A stretch of DNA of 64,000 nt, taken from the NCBI GenBank assembly GCA_026391655.1, contig JAPLDR010000022.1, positions 1 through 64,000 of the forward strand. Reading direction: 5' to 3'. Every line of letters begins with the position of its first letter. Position 1 is the first letter of the stretch. The notes beneath the pieces are model-generated. The model was not told where the DNA came from. It searched no databases and worked only from the letters and a program-made list of their open reading frames with translations. Below are positions 27,676-37,118 of the stretch, piece after piece. Position numbers and translations under genes: made by a program. Source of the stretch: Bacteroidia bacterium. GTDB lineage: Bacteria > Bacteroidota > Bacteroidia > Bacteroidales > Prolixibacteraceae.

Positions 27676-28041
27676 ATGATACAGCAAGAATCACGTTGTA
27701 CAGTTGCAGATAACAGCGGCGCTAAAGAAGCTTTGGTCATTCGTGTTTTAGGAGGGACCCGCAAGCGTTATGCCACTGTTGGAGACAAAATTGTCGTGAC
27801 TGTTAAAAATGCCCTGCCTGGAAGCGATATGAAGAAAGGTACTGTTTCGAAAGCAGTTGTCGTGCGCACTTCTAAGGAAGTACGCCGTGCCGACGGATCA
27901 TATATTAGGTTCGATGACAATGCAATTGTGTTGCTCAACGCTGCCGGTGAATTACGGGGTACCCGTATTTTCGGTCCGGTTGCCCGCGAGCTGCGCGACA
28001 ATTTCATGAAGATCGTTTCATTAGCTCCTGAAGTACTTTAA
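27676..28041 (+). CDS. rplN: 50S ribosomal protein uL14
   Basis: 121 aa. [20 protein letters not shown] and [22 protein letters not shown] are classical. It forms intersubunit bridges and binds silencing factor RsfS in other species. It follows rpsQ by 2 nt. Confidence 0.98.
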   Translation: MIQQESRCTVADNSGAKEALVIRVLGGTRKRYATVGDKIVVTVKNALPGSDMKKGTVSKAVVVRTSKEVRRADGSYIRFDDNAIVLLNAAGELRGTRIFGPVARELRDNFMKIVSLAPEVL

Positions 28042-28053
28042 CACATTCAGACC

Positions 28054-28377
28054 ATGCAGAAAAAGTTACACATAAAAAAAGGAGACACAGTAGTTGTGAT
28101 CGCCGGCAACTCAAAAGGACAGGAAGGTAAAGTTCTTGAAGTTGTTCGCGAAAGTGAACGCGCTATTGTTGTAGGGGTAAATATGGTGTCAAAGCATACC
28201 AAACCCAACGCTAAAAGTCCTCAGGGTGGTATCATCAAACAGGAAGCTGCTATTCATGTTTCCAACCTGATGTTGAAAGATCCTAAAACAGGTAAGCCAA
28301 CCCGTATTGGTCGCCGCCTTGATAAAAAAGGAAAATTAGTTCGCTATTCAAAAAAATCAGGGGAGGAGATTAAGTAA
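28054..28377 (+). CDS. rplX: 50S ribosomal protein uL24
   Basis: 107 aa. KOW motif near the start ([20 protein letters not shown]) and KPTRIGRR near the end. Assembly-initiator protein. The stop overlaps rplE by one base (TAATG). Confidence 0.97.
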   Translation: MQKKLHIKKGDTVVVIAGNSKGQEGKVLEVVRESERAIVVGVNMVSKHTKPNAKSPQGGIIKQEAAIHVSNLMLKDPKTGKPTRIGRRLDKKGKLVRYSKKSGEEIK

Positions 28378-28934
28378 TGGGTTATACACCTACATTAAAG
28401 CAGAAATATCGCGAGGAGATCGTTCCTGTTATGCAGAAAGAATTCGGATACAAATCCGTTATGCAGGTTCCTCATCTCGAGAAAATTATCATCAACCAAG
28501 GAGTTGGTGCTGCTATTGCCGATAAAAAAATTATGGAAGTGGCTGTAGAAGAGCTTACTACTATAACAGGACAAAAGGCAGTCACAACATTATCAAAGAA
28601 AGATATCGCAAATTTCAAGCTCCGTAAGAAAATGCCTATTGGCGTGAGAGTTACCTTACGCAGCGATAAAATGTACGAGTTTCTTGAACGACTTGTTAGT
28701 ATTGCATTGCCTCGTATCCGCGACTTCAAAGGCATCGGTGATAAACTCGATGGACGTGGAAATTATACGCTCGGTGTTACCGAACAGATTATTTTTCCCG
28801 AAATCGTGTTAGATAAAGTGACCAAAATGAACGGTTACAATATTACGTTTGTTACCTCGGCCAATACTGATGAAGAGGGCTACGCACTGCTTAAGAAATT
28901 TGGATTACCTTTCAAAAACGCTAAAAAGAACTAA
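28377..28934 (+). CDS. rplE: 50S ribosomal protein uL5
   Basis: 185 aa. The 5S rRNA-binding protein; motifs [26 protein letters not shown] and [18 protein letters not shown]. It follows the spc order after uL24. Confidence 0.98.
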   Translation: MGYTPTLKQKYREEIVPVMQKEFGYKSVMQVPHLEKIIINQGVGAAIADKKIMEVAVEELTTITGQKAVTTLSKKDIANFKLRKKMPIGVRVTLRSDKMYEFLERLVSIALPRIRDFKGIGDKLDGRGNYTLGVTEQIIFPEIVLDKVTKMNGYNITFVTSANTDEEGYALLKKFGLPFKNAKKN

Positions 28935-28939
28935 TTGAT

Positions 28940-29209
28940 ATGGCTAAAGAATCATTAAAAGCCCGCGAAGTAAAGCGCGCAAAGCTTGTTGAAAGGTATG
29001 CTGAGAAAAGAGCCCGTCTAAAAGCGGAAGGTGATTACATTGGAATGAGCAAATTGCCCCGCAATTCGGCTCCAAGCCGCATGCATAATCGCTGTAAGCT
29101 GACAGGTCGTCCTAAAGGATATATGCGCCAGTTTGGTGTTTCGCGTATTCAGTTCCGCGAAATGGCTTCTGCCGGATTAATTCCCGGAATTAAAAAAGCT
29201 AGTTGGTAA
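28940..29209 (+). CDS. rpsN: 30S ribosomal protein uS14 (zinc-free long type)
   Basis: 89 aa, the long C-minus form: the CxxC...CxxC zinc knuckle is absent and one Cys remains in [27 protein letters not shown] and [11 protein letters not shown] are typical. Zinc-independent 30S head protein. Confidence 0.97.
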   Translation: MAKESLKAREVKRAKLVERYAEKRARLKAEGDYIGMSKLPRNSAPSRMHNRCKLTGRPKGYMRQFGVSRIQFREMASAGLIPGIKKASW

Positions 29210-29230
29210 TCGTTTAAAATTATTGCAAAG

Positions 29231-29629
29231 ATGACTGATCCTATTGCAGATTATCTCACCCGACTTCGGAATGCCATAAAGGCAAAGCATAAAGTCGTGG
29301 AAATACCTGCGTCGAACATTAAAAAAGAGATTACCAAAATTCTGAAGGAAAAAGGGTATATCCTCAATTATAAATTCGACGATGAGGTTAATTATCAGGG
29401 AAGTATTAAAATTGCCCTGAAATATCATCCGTCCGATGGTACCTCGGCGATCAAATCGCTGAAACGTGCTTCGAAACCTGGTCTTCGCAAATACTGCGAT
29501 ACAGATCATGTTCCACGTGTATTGAACGGCCTTGGTGTGGCTATTATCTCTACTTCAAAAGGTGTGATCACCGATAAAGAAGCAAAAGATTTGAATGTTG
29601 GTGGTGAAGTTTTATGTTTTGTTTATTAA
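29231..29629 (+). CDS. rpsH: 30S ribosomal protein uS8
   Basis: 132 aa. [15 protein letters not shown] and the C-terminal [22 protein letters not shown] match. In E. coli uS8 represses the spc operon by binding the uL5 region; not testable here. Confidence 0.98.
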   Translation: MTDPIADYLTRLRNAIKAKHKVVEIPASNIKKEITKILKEKGYILNYKFDDEVNYQGSIKIALKYHPSDGTSAIKSLKRASKPGLRKYCDTDHVPRVLNGLGVAIISTSKGVITDKEAKDLNVGGEVLCFVY

Positions 29630-29631
29630 TT

Positions 29632-29638
29632 AAGGAGG
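29632..29638 (+). promoter_or_regulatory. Perfect Shine-Dalgarno site before rplF
   Basis: AAGGAGG lies 7 nt before the rplF ATG at 29646, at optimal spacing. No other gene in this window has such a strong and well placed site; the neighbours have AT-rich leaders as usual in Bacteroidota. Confidence 0.7.
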
Positions 29639-29645
29639 AATTACA

Positions 29646-30203
29646 ATGTCAAGGATAGGAAAACTACCGATTGAAATCCCTGCCGGAGTAACGATAAACG
29701 TGAGCAAAGAAAACCTCGTTACCGTTAAAGGCCCGCTTGGAACACTTACTCAGAAGGTTGATACCGATCTCGAAATTGCTGTTGAAGCAACGCAGATTGT
29801 GGTAAAACGGCCAACTGAACAAAAACGTCACCGTGCTATGCATGGTTTGTACCGTTCGCTTCTTCACAACATGGTTGTAGGAGTGTCTAAAGGTTATGAA
29901 ATAAAACTTGAACTGGTTGGAGTAGGATATCGTGCTGAAGCTCAGAATCAGATTTTGGATCTGGTGTTGGGTCTTTCTCACCATACCTATTTACAGATCC
30001 CTTCAGAAGTGAAGGTCGTAGCTGTGACAGACAAACGTACTAATCCGATTATTACGCTAAATAGCGCCGACAAGCAATTGATCGGTCATGTTGCAGCTAA
30101 AATCAGATCATTCCGTTCACCGGAGCCGTATAAAGGGAAAGGTGTTAAATTTGTTGGCGAAAAGCTTCGTCGTAAGGCTGGTAAATCAGCTGCTAAAAAA
30201 TAA
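29646..30203 (+). CDS. rplF: 50S ribosomal protein uL6
   Basis: 185 aa. [26 protein letters not shown], and the C-terminal [23 protein letters not shown] are diagnostic. It is preceded by a canonical Shine-Dalgarno sequence, rare in this phylum. Confidence 0.98.
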   Translation: MSRIGKLPIEIPAGVTINVSKENLVTVKGPLGTLTQKVDTDLEIAVEATQIVVKRPTEQKRHRAMHGLYRSLLHNMVVGVSKGYEIKLELVGVGYRAEAQNQILDLVLGLSHHTYLQIPSEVKVVAVTDKRTNPIITLNSADKQLIGHVAAKIRSFRSPEPYKGKGVKFVGEKLRRKAGKSAAKK

Positions 30204-30217
30204 TTGACTTTATAGTT

Positions 30218-30574
30218 ATGGCTCTCACAAAATTAGAAAGAAGAGAAAGAATCCGTAAACGAATCAGAAAAGTAGTTTCCGGTACTAACGAGGTTCCCCG
30301 CATGAGCGTATTTCGCAGCAACATACAGATTTCTGTGCAGTTTGTTGACGATGTAGCGGGAAAAACCTTACTGTCAGTTTCTTCATTGAATAAAGATATT
30401 GCTGCTGTAGCAGGTACAAAAACAGAGAAAGCTGTCCTTGTTGGTAAGCTTGCTGCTGAAAAAGCTCTTGCTGCAGGTATCAATGTTGTTAAATTTGACC
30501 GTGGAGGTTATTTATATCATGGACGTGTGAAGGCAGTTGCCGAAGCGGCACGTGAAGGAGGTTTAAAATTCTAA
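30218..30574 (+). CDS. rplR: 50S ribosomal protein uL18
   Basis: 118 aa. [27 protein letters not shown] at the N-terminus is recognised by the core [39 protein letters not shown] closes it. Binds 5S rRNA with uL5. Confidence 0.97.
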   Translation: MALTKLERRERIRKRIRKVVSGTNEVPRMSVFRSNIQISVQFVDDVAGKTLLSVSSLNKDIAAVAGTKTEKAVLVGKLAAEKALAAGINVVKFDRGGYLYHGRVKAVAEAAREGGLKF

Positions 30575-30579
30575 GCATT

Positions 30580-31095
30580 ATGGCGAAAAATATTAAAAAA
30601 GTTAAAACCAGCGATCTCGAGCTTAAAGACAGGTTAGTAGCAATTAACCGCGTCACAAAAGTCACCAAAGGAGGTAGAACATTCAGCTTTTCAGCTATCG
30701 TCGTTGTGGGTAACGAAGACGGAATTGTAGGCTGGGGTCTTGGTAAAGCCAGTGAAGTAACTGCAGCCATCGCTAAAGGCGTTGACGCAGCAAAGAAAAA
30801 CCTCGTGAAGGTACCCGTAATTAACGGTACAATTCCTCATACGCAGGAAGCCAAATTTGGCGGAGCCAACGTTTTACTTAAACCTGCTTCTTCGGGAACA
30901 GGAGTTAAGGCAGGGGGTGCTATGCGTGCCGTGCTTGAAAGTGTTGGCATACATGATATTTTGGCAAAGTCAAAAGGATCGTCTAACCCTCACAACCTGG
31001 TGAAAGCAACATTTGCTGCATTACTCGAATTACGTGATGCATACACTGTGGCTGAACATCGTGGCGTGGCTCTGGACAAAGTGTTTAACGGATAA
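30580..31095 (+). CDS. rpsE: 30S ribosomal protein uS5
   Basis: 171 aa. N-terminal double-stranded-RNA-binding fold with [18 protein letters not shown] and [14 protein letters not shown], then the S5 C-terminal fold ending VALDKVFNG. Involved in mRNA helicase activity and fidelity. Confidence 0.98.
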   Translation: MAKNIKKVKTSDLELKDRLVAINRVTKVTKGGRTFSFSAIVVVGNEDGIVGWGLGKASEVTAAIAKGVDAAKKNLVKVPVINGTIPHTQEAKFGGANVLLKPASSGTGVKAGGAMRAVLESVGIHDILAKSKGSSNPHNLVKATFAALLELRDAYTVAEHRGVALDKVFNG

Positions 31096-31106
31096 TTTTA
31101 TACAAA

Positions 31107-31292
31107 ATGGCGAAAGTTCGTATTACACAGTACAAGAGTGCGATAGGCGCATCAAAGGCTCAAAAGAAAATAATTGAAGCTCTCGGGCTTGGCAAGTTGA
31201 ACCGTCCGGTTGAACACGAAGCTGTCCCCGAAGTTTTAGGTATGGTAAGAAAACTACAACACCTTTTAAGGGTTGAAGAAGTTAACGAATAA
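31107..31292 (+). CDS. rpmD: 50S ribosomal protein uL30
   Basis: 61 aa. KVRITQYKSAIGASKAQKK and LGLGKLNRPVEHEAVPEVLGM are typical of this short bacterial protein. Confidence 0.96.
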   Translation: MAKVRITQYKSAIGASKAQKKIIEALGLGKLNRPVEHEAVPEVLGMVRKLQHLLRVEEVNE

Positions 31293-31306
31293 TATATTCT
31301 TTAGAT

Positions 31307-31753
31307 ATGGAATTGCATAACTTAAAACCTGCAGAAGGTTCCACCAGGAAAGAGAAACGAATCGGACGAGGACAAGGTTCTGGTCATGGGGGTACATCAA
31401 CCCGCGGACACAAGGGAGCCAAATCGCGTTCAGGTTACAAATCGAAACGTAGTTTTCAGGGAGGTCAGATGCCGCTGCAGCGTATTGTACCAAAATTCGG
31501 TTTTACAAACGTGAACAGGGTCGAATATAAAGGGATCAACCTTAGTTCTTTACAAACAATTGCTGAAGAAAACAGCCTTACAGTTATTGATTTTCAGTCT
31601 CTTCAAAATGCCGGTTTTGTCGGCAAAAATGATAAGGTAAAGATCCTTGGCAATGGAGAATTGAAATTGAAACTTGATGTGAAAGCACATGCTTTTTCAA
31701 AGAGTGCAAAAGAGGCAATTGAGAAACTGGAAGGAACTACTGAAATACTTTAA
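31307..31753 (+). CDS. rplO: 50S ribosomal protein uL15
   Basis: 148 aa. Basic N-terminal GRGQGSGHGGTSTRGHKGAK and RSFQGGQMPLQRIVPKFGF identify it. It ends 5 nt before secY. Confidence 0.98.
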   Translation: MELHNLKPAEGSTRKEKRIGRGQGSGHGGTSTRGHKGAKSRSGYKSKRSFQGGQMPLQRIVPKFGFTNVNRVEYKGINLSSLQTIAEENSLTVIDFQSLQNAGFVGKNDKVKILGNGELKLKLDVKAHAFSKSAKEAIEKLEGTTEIL

Positions 31754-31758
31754 ACCGG

Positions 31759-33129
31759 ATGAAAAAACTAATCGAGACACTTAAGAACATTTATAAGATT
31801 GAGGATTTACGATCACGGCTTGGATTGACGCTGTTGCTTTTGGCGGTTTACCGTTTTGGCTCATTTGTTATTCTACCTGGTATCGATCCTAATCCTGCAA
31901 ATTTTGCAGCTTTACGAAGCCAAAGTTCCGACGGGATTCTTGGATTATTAAATATGTTCTCGGGTGGTGCATTTTCTAATGCATCAATTTTCGCGTTGGG
32001 AATTATGCCTTACATCAGCGCCTCGATTGTTATCCAACTTTTAGGTTTTGCTGTTCCTTACATTCAGCGGTTACAAAAAGAAGGAGAGTCAGGCCGCCGC
32101 AAAATTAACCAGATGACACGTTATCTTACGGTTATCATCCTGGTTTTTCAGGGTTGGGCATATTTGGCCAACTTGCGGTTCCAGCTTCCTGAATCCGCTT
32201 TTGTAATGAGCGCCTTTGCCTTTAATGTTAGCTCAACAATTGTGATGGCTGCCGGTTCAATGTTTATCATGTGGCTCGGAGAACGAATCACTGACAAAGG
32301 TATCGGAAACGGTATTTCTATGATCATCATGATCGGTATTATTGCACGATTGCCACACTCGTTAGTGCAGGAATTTGGAAGCCGGCTGGCTGAGCAAGGT
32401 AAAGGCTTCATCATGATCATTATCGAGATGTTAATCTTCCTGTTCGTTATTGCAGCAACCATTCTTTTGGTTCAGGGAACCAGAAAAGTGCCTGTTCAAT
32501 ATGCCAAACGAATTGTTGGTAATAAGCAGTATGGCGGAGTTCGCCAATATATACCTTTGAAAATTAATGCTGCAGGGGTTATGCCGATTATCTTTGCACA
32601 GGCCTTCATGTTTATTCCCATGATGGTCGGAGCACAAGCCATTATGTTTGTGCCGATCAGTTTAGCTGGGTTATTCTCCTCCGATACGCTAAAAAGCATG
32701 ATGTCATCTTTCTCTAATTATGACGGGTTCGTATATAATTTTACGATGTTTCTGATGGTCATCGTGTTTACTTATTTCTACACGGCCATTACGGTTAATC
32801 CGAATCAGATGTCGGATGATATGAAAAAGAACGGCGGATTTATTCCTGGAATTAAACCTGGTAAGAAAACATCTGAGTATCTTGATACAGTTATGTCGAG
32901 AATCACTCTGCCCGGATCTATCTTTCTTGGATTGATTACTATACTTCCTTCATTTGCAAGGATATTAGGGGTGTCTTCAGAATTTTCACATTTCTTTGGA
33001 GGGACTTCACTGCTTATCCTTGTAGGTGTAATTTTGGATACGCTTCAACAAATCGAAAGTCATTTGTTAATGCGCCATTACGATGGTTTGCTGAAATCAG
33101 GACGTATTAAAGGACGTACTGGTGTTTAA
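31759..33129 (+). CDS. secY: Protein translocase subunit SecY
   Basis: 456 aa with ten predicted membrane helices. Family marks: PYISASIVIQLL in TM2, LQKEGESGRRKINQMTRYLT in the first long cytosolic loop, and a pore-plug region between GGAFSNASIFALG and PYIS. It is the channel of the Sec system, working with SecE/G and SecA in the inner membrane. It closes the spc part of the block. The methionine aminopeptidase gene that commonly follows secY in Bacteroides is absent; a 460-nt gap follows instead. Confidence 0.98.
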   Translation: MKKLIETLKNIYKIEDLRSRLGLTLLLLAVYRFGSFVILPGIDPNPANFAALRSQSSDGILGLLNMFSGGAFSNASIFALGIMPYISASIVIQLLGFAVPYIQRLQKEGESGRRKINQMTRYLTVIILVFQGWAYLANLRFQLPESAFVMSAFAFNVSSTIVMAAGSMFIMWLGERITDKGIGNGISMIIMIGIIARLPHSLVQEFGSRLAEQGKGFIMIIIEMLIFLFVIAATILLVQGTRKVPVQYAKRIVGNKQYGGVRQYIPLKINAAGVMPIIFAQAFMFIPMMVGAQAIMFVPISLAGLFSSDTLKSMMSSFSNYDGFVYNFTMFLMVIVFTYFYTAITVNPNQMSDDMKKNGGFIPGIKPGKKTSEYLDTVMSRITLPGSIFLGLITILPSFARILGVSSEFSHFFGGTSLLILVGVILDTLQQIESHLLMRHYDGLLKSGRIKGRTGV

Positions 33130-33589
33130 ATTGTGTGACTCCCTTGAAAATGGGATTCATATTTTGAAATGCGTATAGTTAATTCGCAAGTTAGCTGAAA
33201 AGCAATATATAGTCAGTTGTAATTCAATTTAATACGAGTTTATGCTGATGCGTTCTGTGAAGGATTTTTGAGAATCATGGTTCTGATGTGATCTATATTT
33301 CTGTTGGGCTGCCAACCTTCTGATCATTGGAGGAATCAGCCAGACATGAGATTGTTTCGTTACGATTGTTTGCCATTTATCTGATGGCATTCAAGCGCGG
33401 CAAAACGAAACCTTCGGCGTGTTTTTTTAACATTGCTGGCGTTAGCACATATTTATAACCGGGGTATTTTAGAATATCAGATATCTCATTAATTTTGTGG
33501 ACGTTTTTTGAATCGCTCATTGAGCGAAATTGGAGAGTTTACAGGTCTTTCAACACATTACAGAAATTTTGGAGAAGTAACTAGTTTCT
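33130..33589. other. 460-nt gap between secY and infA
   Basis: There is no recognisable map gene or remnant on the plus strand. A TAnnTTTG match (TAATTTTG, 33490-33497) about 95 nt before infA could be a -7 element for an internal promoter, but I see no good -33 box. A 47-codon minus-strand frame (33377-33520) is listed separately. A weak TCCC/GGGA hairpin just after secY is not a convincing terminator. Confidence 0.5.
33377..33520 (-). CDS. Possible small antisense ORF (47 aa)
   Basis: ATG at 33520, TAA at 33377-33379. The deduced peptide begins MSDSKNVHKINEISDILKYP and ends with HAEGFVLPRLNAIR, with balanced, protein-like composition. It is too short to assign to a family. It could equally be a chance frame in an untranslated spacer, or the end of a decayed gene. 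Confidence 0.25.
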   Translation of the reverse strand: MSDSKNVHKINEISDILKYPGYKYVLTPAMLKKHAEGFVLPRLNAIR

Positions 33590-33811
33590 ATGTCAAAACA
33601 AGCATTTATAGAACAAGACGGAACCATTATTGAAGCATTGTCGAATGCAATGTTCAGGGTGGAATTACAGAATGGTCATGTTATCACAGCCCATATCTCG
33701 GGTAAGATGCGCATGCACTATATCAAGATTCTTCCCGGCGACAAGGTAAAAGTTGAAATGTCTCCTTACGACTTAACCAAGGGGAGGATATCTTTCAGAT
33801 ACAAAAATTAA
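33590..33811 (+). CDS. infA: Translation initiation factor IF-1
   Basis: 73 aa. S1-like OB fold: [24 protein letters not shown] is recognised by [38 protein letters not shown] and [12 protein letters not shown] complete it. It occupies the A site during initiation. Position before rpmJ-rpsM is standard. Confidence 0.98.
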   Translation: MSKQAFIEQDGTIIEALSNAMFRVELQNGHVITAHISGKMRMHYIKILPGDKVKVEMSPYDLTKGRISFRYKN

Positions 33812-33822
33812 AACGCAGGAAA

Positions 33823-33939
33823 ATGAAAGTAAGGGCATCTATTAAGAAACGTAGTGCAGATTGCAAAATTGTCAGCCGTAAAGGCCGTCTCTACGTTATC
33901 AACAAAAAAAATCCCAAGTTTAAACAACGTCAGGGATAA
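33823..33939 (+). CDS. rpmJ: 50S ribosomal protein bL36 (zinc-free form)
   Basis: 38 aa, ATG at 33823 and TAA at 33937-33939. [15 protein letters not shown] and [11 protein letters not shown] are diagnostic. Of the usual three Cys and one His zinc ligands only Cys14 remains, so this is the C-minus type. It lies 11 nt after infA and 37 nt before rpsM. Confidence 0.95.
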   Translation: MKVRASIKKRSADCKIVSRKGRLYVINKKNPKFKQRQG

Positions 33940-33976
33940 TATGTTAATTTTGTAAGATCTTTAATCGTATAAGAAT

Positions 33977-34354
33977 ATGGCTCGTATAGTTGGCGTAGAT
34001 ATACCGAATAACAAGAGAGGCGAAATTGCCTTGACTTATATTTATGGGGTAGGCCGTAGCCGCTCACAAATGATTCTGGAGAAAGCTGGCGTTGATAAAA
34101 ACATCAAAGTTAGCGACTGGAACGATGAGCAGTTAGGGGCAATTCGTAAAGTTATTATGGAAAGTTACAAGGTTGAAGGCGAATTACGGTCTGAGTATCA
34201 GATGTCTATTAAGCGATTGATGGATATTGGCTGCTACCGGGGAATTCGTCACCGTATTGGGTTACCGGTTCGTGGGCAGAGTACAAAAAACAATGCCAGA
34301 ACTCGTAAGGGCAGAAAGAAAACAGTTGCAAATAAGAAAAAAGCCACTAAATAA
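33977..34354 (+). CDS. rpsM: 30S ribosomal protein uS13
   Basis: 125 aa. [24 protein letters not shown] reads as the usual uS13 start (core [20 protein letters not shown]); [24 protein letters not shown] closes it. Contacts both tRNA and the 50S head bridge. Confidence 0.98.
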   Translation: MARIVGVDIPNNKRGEIALTYIYGVGRSRSQMILEKAGVDKNIKVSDWNDEQLGAIRKVIMESYKVEGELRSEYQMSIKRLMDIGCYRGIRHRIGLPVRGQSTKNNARTRKGRKKTVANKKKATK

Positions 34355-34366
34355 TTTTAAGTAGAA

Positions 34367-34756
34367 ATGGCAAAAAAGACTGGAGTATCAAAGAAAAGAG
34401 TTGTAAATATTGAACCTGTAGGTCAGGCTCATGTCTCTTCTTCTTTTAATAATATCATCATCTCGATGACCAATAACAACGGGGAAGTGATTTCCTGGTC
34501 ATCGGCTGGGAAAAAAGGGTTTAGAGGCTCAAAGAAAAATACACCCTATGCAGCACAAACTGCATCAGAGGAGTGTGCCAAAACAGCTTTTGATCTTGGA
34601 TTGCGCAAGGTTAAGGTTTTCGTTAAAGGACCGGGAAACGGACGCGAGTCTGCTATTCGTGCAATGGCTAATGTTGGAATTCAGGTTACTGAAATCGTCG
34701 ATGTTACTCCTTTGCCACATAATGGATGCCGACCTCCTAAACGTCGTCGGGTTTAA
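34367..34756 (+). CDS. rpsK: 30S ribosomal protein uS11
   Basis: 129 aa. [20 protein letters not shown] and [18 protein letters not shown] are classical. Platform protein near the mRNA exit. Confidence 0.98.
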   Translation: MAKKTGVSKKRVVNIEPVGQAHVSSSFNNIIISMTNNNGEVISWSSAGKKGFRGSKKNTPYAAQTASEECAKTAFDLGLRKVKVFVKGPGNGRESAIRAMANVGIQVTEIVDVTPLPHNGCRPPKRRRV

Positions 34757-34785
34757 TTAATAGGTACTTTTAAACGTAAAATCAC

Positions 34786-35394
34786 ATGGCAAGATATATT
34801 GGTCCAAAATCCAAAATTTCACGAAAATTCGGGGAAGCTATTTATGGCCCTGATAAAGCTTTTGAGCATAAGAATTATCCTCCGGGAATGCACGGTAATA
34901 GCAAACGCAAAAAAAAAGTTTCGGAATATGGAACTCAGCTGAAGGAAAAACAGAAAGCCAAATACATGTATGGTGTACTTGAGCGTCAGTTCCGCAATCT
35001 TTTCGAAAAAGCACACTCTCATAAAGGGGTTACGGGTACTGTGCTTCTACAGCTTCTCGAAAGCCGCCTTGATAATGTTGTGTTTCGTCTTGGTATTGCT
35101 CCAAGCCGCGCTGCTGCTCGTCAGTTAGTATCACACAAACACATTGTTATCAACGGATCGGTTGTAAATATACCCTCTTACACACTTCGCCCTGGAGAAG
35201 TTGTTAGTGTTCGCGAGAAATCTAAATCGCTTGTAGCGATAACGGATGCTCTTGCAACGAACCGTCACAACAAATTTCCTTGGCTCGAATGGGATAGCGA
35301 AGCCAAAGCTGGCAAATTTTTGAATGTTCCTGGCCGCGAAGAGATTCCGGAAAATATCAAGGAACAATTAATCGTCGAATTGTATTCGAAATAA
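34786..35394 (+). CDS. rpsD: 30S ribosomal protein uS4
   Basis: 202 aa. The N-terminal part ([20 protein letters not shown]) lacks the zinc cysteines; the S4 RNA-binding domain includes [23 protein letters not shown]. Primary 16S rRNA binder and, in E. coli, repressor of the alpha operon. Confidence 0.98.
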   Translation: MARYIGPKSKISRKFGEAIYGPDKAFEHKNYPPGMHGNSKRKKKVSEYGTQLKEKQKAKYMYGVLERQFRNLFEKAHSHKGVTGTVLLQLLESRLDNVVFRLGIAPSRAAARQLVSHKHIVINGSVVNIPSYTLRPGEVVSVREKSKSLVAITDALATNRHNKFPWLEWDSEAKAGKFLNVPGREEIPENIKEQLIVELYSK

Positions 35395-35411
35395 AAATAA
35401 TTTTTAGGTTT

Positions 35412-36404
35412 ATGGCAATTTTAGCTTTCCAGAAGCCGGAAAAGGTGATAATGATTGAGTCGGATGATAAAATCGGTAAATTCGAGTTTCGTCCGCTTGA
35501 ACCTGGCTATGGTATTACTATTGGTAATGCACTGCGCAGAATTCTATTATCGTCTTTAGAAGGGTACGCAATCACAACGATCAAAATCGAAGGGGTAGAG
35601 CATGAATTCTCTACAATCCCCGGTGTAATAGAGGATGTAACCGAGATGATCCTCAACCTGAAACAGATTCGTTTCAAAAAGGTTGTTGACGACTTCGACA
35701 ACGAAAAAGTGTCAGTGACAATTTTTGGTCAGGACAAGTTTAAAGCTGGCGATATTAATAATTTCATCACGGGATTCAGGGTTCTTAATCCGGAGTTGTT
35801 GATATGTAATATGGAACCGGAAGTGAAACTTCAGATTGAGCTTTCAATCGAAAAGGGTCGCGGTTATGTTCCTGGTGTTGATAATAAACCTTCGGAAGAA
35901 GAGTTTGGAGTTATCCCAATTGATTCTATCTTCACCCCGATTAAAAATGTTAAGTATGAAATCGAGAACTATCGTGTCGAACAGAAAACCGACTACGAAA
36001 AACTGGTGATCGAAATCACGACTGACGGATCTATCTATCCTAAAGATGCCTTGAAGGAAGCAGCTAAAATTCTGATTTACCATTTTATGCTTTTCTCTGA
36101 CGAGAAAATTACACTCGACTCAGATGAGAAATTTGCCAATGAAGAATTTGACGAAGAGATTCTTCATATGAGGCAGCTTCTTAAGAACCGGTTAATCGAT
36201 CTTGACCTCTCTGTAAGGGCTTTGAATTGCCTTAAAGCGGCCGATGTTGATACACTGGGCGAACTGGTAACTTACAATCGCAACGACTTGTTGAAATTCC
36301 GCAACTTCGGAAAGAAATCATTGACAGAGCTTGACGATTTATTGGTTAACCTCGGTTTGAGTTTCGGGATGGACATCAGTAAGTATAAATTAGACAAGGA
36401 ATAA
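35412..36404 (+). CDS. rpoA: RNA polymerase subunit alpha
   Basis: 330 aa. The N-terminal dimerisation domain (residues 1-230) has [20 protein letters not shown] and the C-terminal DNA-binding domain (about 255-325) has [19 protein letters not shown] and [16 protein letters not shown]. Alpha nucleates core assembly and contacts activators and UP elements. Between uS4 and bL17, the usual order. Confidence 0.98.
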   Translation: MAILAFQKPEKVIMIESDDKIGKFEFRPLEPGYGITIGNALRRILLSSLEGYAITTIKIEGVEHEFSTIPGVIEDVTEMILNLKQIRFKKVVDDFDNEKVSVTIFGQDKFKAGDINNFITGFRVLNPELLICNMEPEVKLQIELSIEKGRGYVPGVDNKPSEEEFGVIPIDSIFTPIKNVKYEIENYRVEQKTDYEKLVIEITTDGSIYPKDALKEAAKILIYHFMLFSDEKITLDSDEKFANEEFDEEILHMRQLLKNRLIDLDLSVRALNCLKAADVDTLGELVTYNRNDLLKFRNFGKKSLTELDDLLVNLGLSFGMDISKYKLDKE

Positions 36405-36409
36405 CAGAA

Positions 36410-36943
36410 ATGAGACATAAAAAAAGTTTCAATCATTTAGGCAGAACAAGTTCACATCGGCATGCTATGCTTTCAAATATGGCAAATTCGCTTATCCTTC
36501 ATAAAAGGATCAGCACAACATTAGCCAAAGCCAAAGCATTACGCGTTTATGTTGAGCCGATCCTTACCCGTGCAAAAAGTGATACTACTCACAATCGCCG
36601 CGAAGTGTTCAGCCTGCTGCAAAGCAAAACTGTTGTTACAGAGCTTTTCCGCGATATCGTATTGAAAATCGGCGATCGTCCGGGTGGTTATACCCGGATT
36701 CTTAAAACCGGTAACAGACTTGGTGACAATGCAGATATGTGTATTATTGAGTTGGTCGACTATAACGAGAATATGTTGTCAGCTCCCAAGAAAGAGGTCG
36801 GCAAAAAACGCAGATCACGGAAAAAAGGTGATGCTGTAGTCGCTGAAGACTCACCCAAAAAAGGAGCTGCTGCATCAAAAGCAGAAGCGAAAGTCGTTGA
36901 ATCACCAGTAGTGAAGAACGACGCTGAAGAAAAGGCTAAATAA
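36410..36943 (+). CDS. rplQ: 50S ribosomal protein bL17 with Lys/Ala-rich tail
   Basis: 177 aa. The conserved core (1-125) begins [22 protein letters not shown]-terminal low-complexity extension of about 50 residues, rich in Lys, Ala and Glu, is absent from shorter bL17 proteins such as that of E. coli but common in Bacteroidota. Last gene of the ribosomal block, closed by the terminator at 36965. Confidence 0.97.
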   Translation: MRHKKSFNHLGRTSSHRHAMLSNMANSLILHKRISTTLAKAKALRVYVEPILTRAKSDTTHNRREVFSLLQSKTVVTELFRDIVLKIGDRPGGYTRILKTGNRLGDNADMCIIELVDYNENMLSAPKKEVGKKRRSRKKGDAVVAEDSPKKGAAASKAEAKVVESPVVKNDAEEKAK

Positions 36944-36964
36944 TTAATTTCGGAAATTATATTT

Positions 36965-36995
36965 AAAAAGGGCTACGCAAGTGGCCCTTTTTTTT
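36965..36995 (+). terminator. Strong terminator closing the ribosomal block
   Basis: AAAAAGGGC (36965-36973) pairs with GCCCTTTTT (36984-36992); the inner stem continues as TAC/GTG around a GCAA tetraloop (GNRA type). A run of eight T follows the stem. Confidence 0.9.
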
Positions 36996-37089
36996 GTTCT
37001 TTTTATTTGTTGCAGCCAACCTTTTCTCTTAATCTTTGTTAATGAATAGTTATATTTCTTTTGAAACTTATTTTTCTATTAAAAAATCA

Positions 37090-37097
37090 TATATTTG
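37090..37097 (+). promoter_or_regulatory. Likely -7 element of the citrate synthase promoter
   Basis: TATATTTG is an exact TAnnTTTG match, placing a start site near 37103, 16 nt before the chosen ATG. No -33 box at standard spacing was found. It overlaps the alternative TTG start codon at 37095, which argues for the ATG. Confidence 0.45.
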
Positions 37098-37118
37098 GAC
37101 GAACTAATAGGCAATCAC

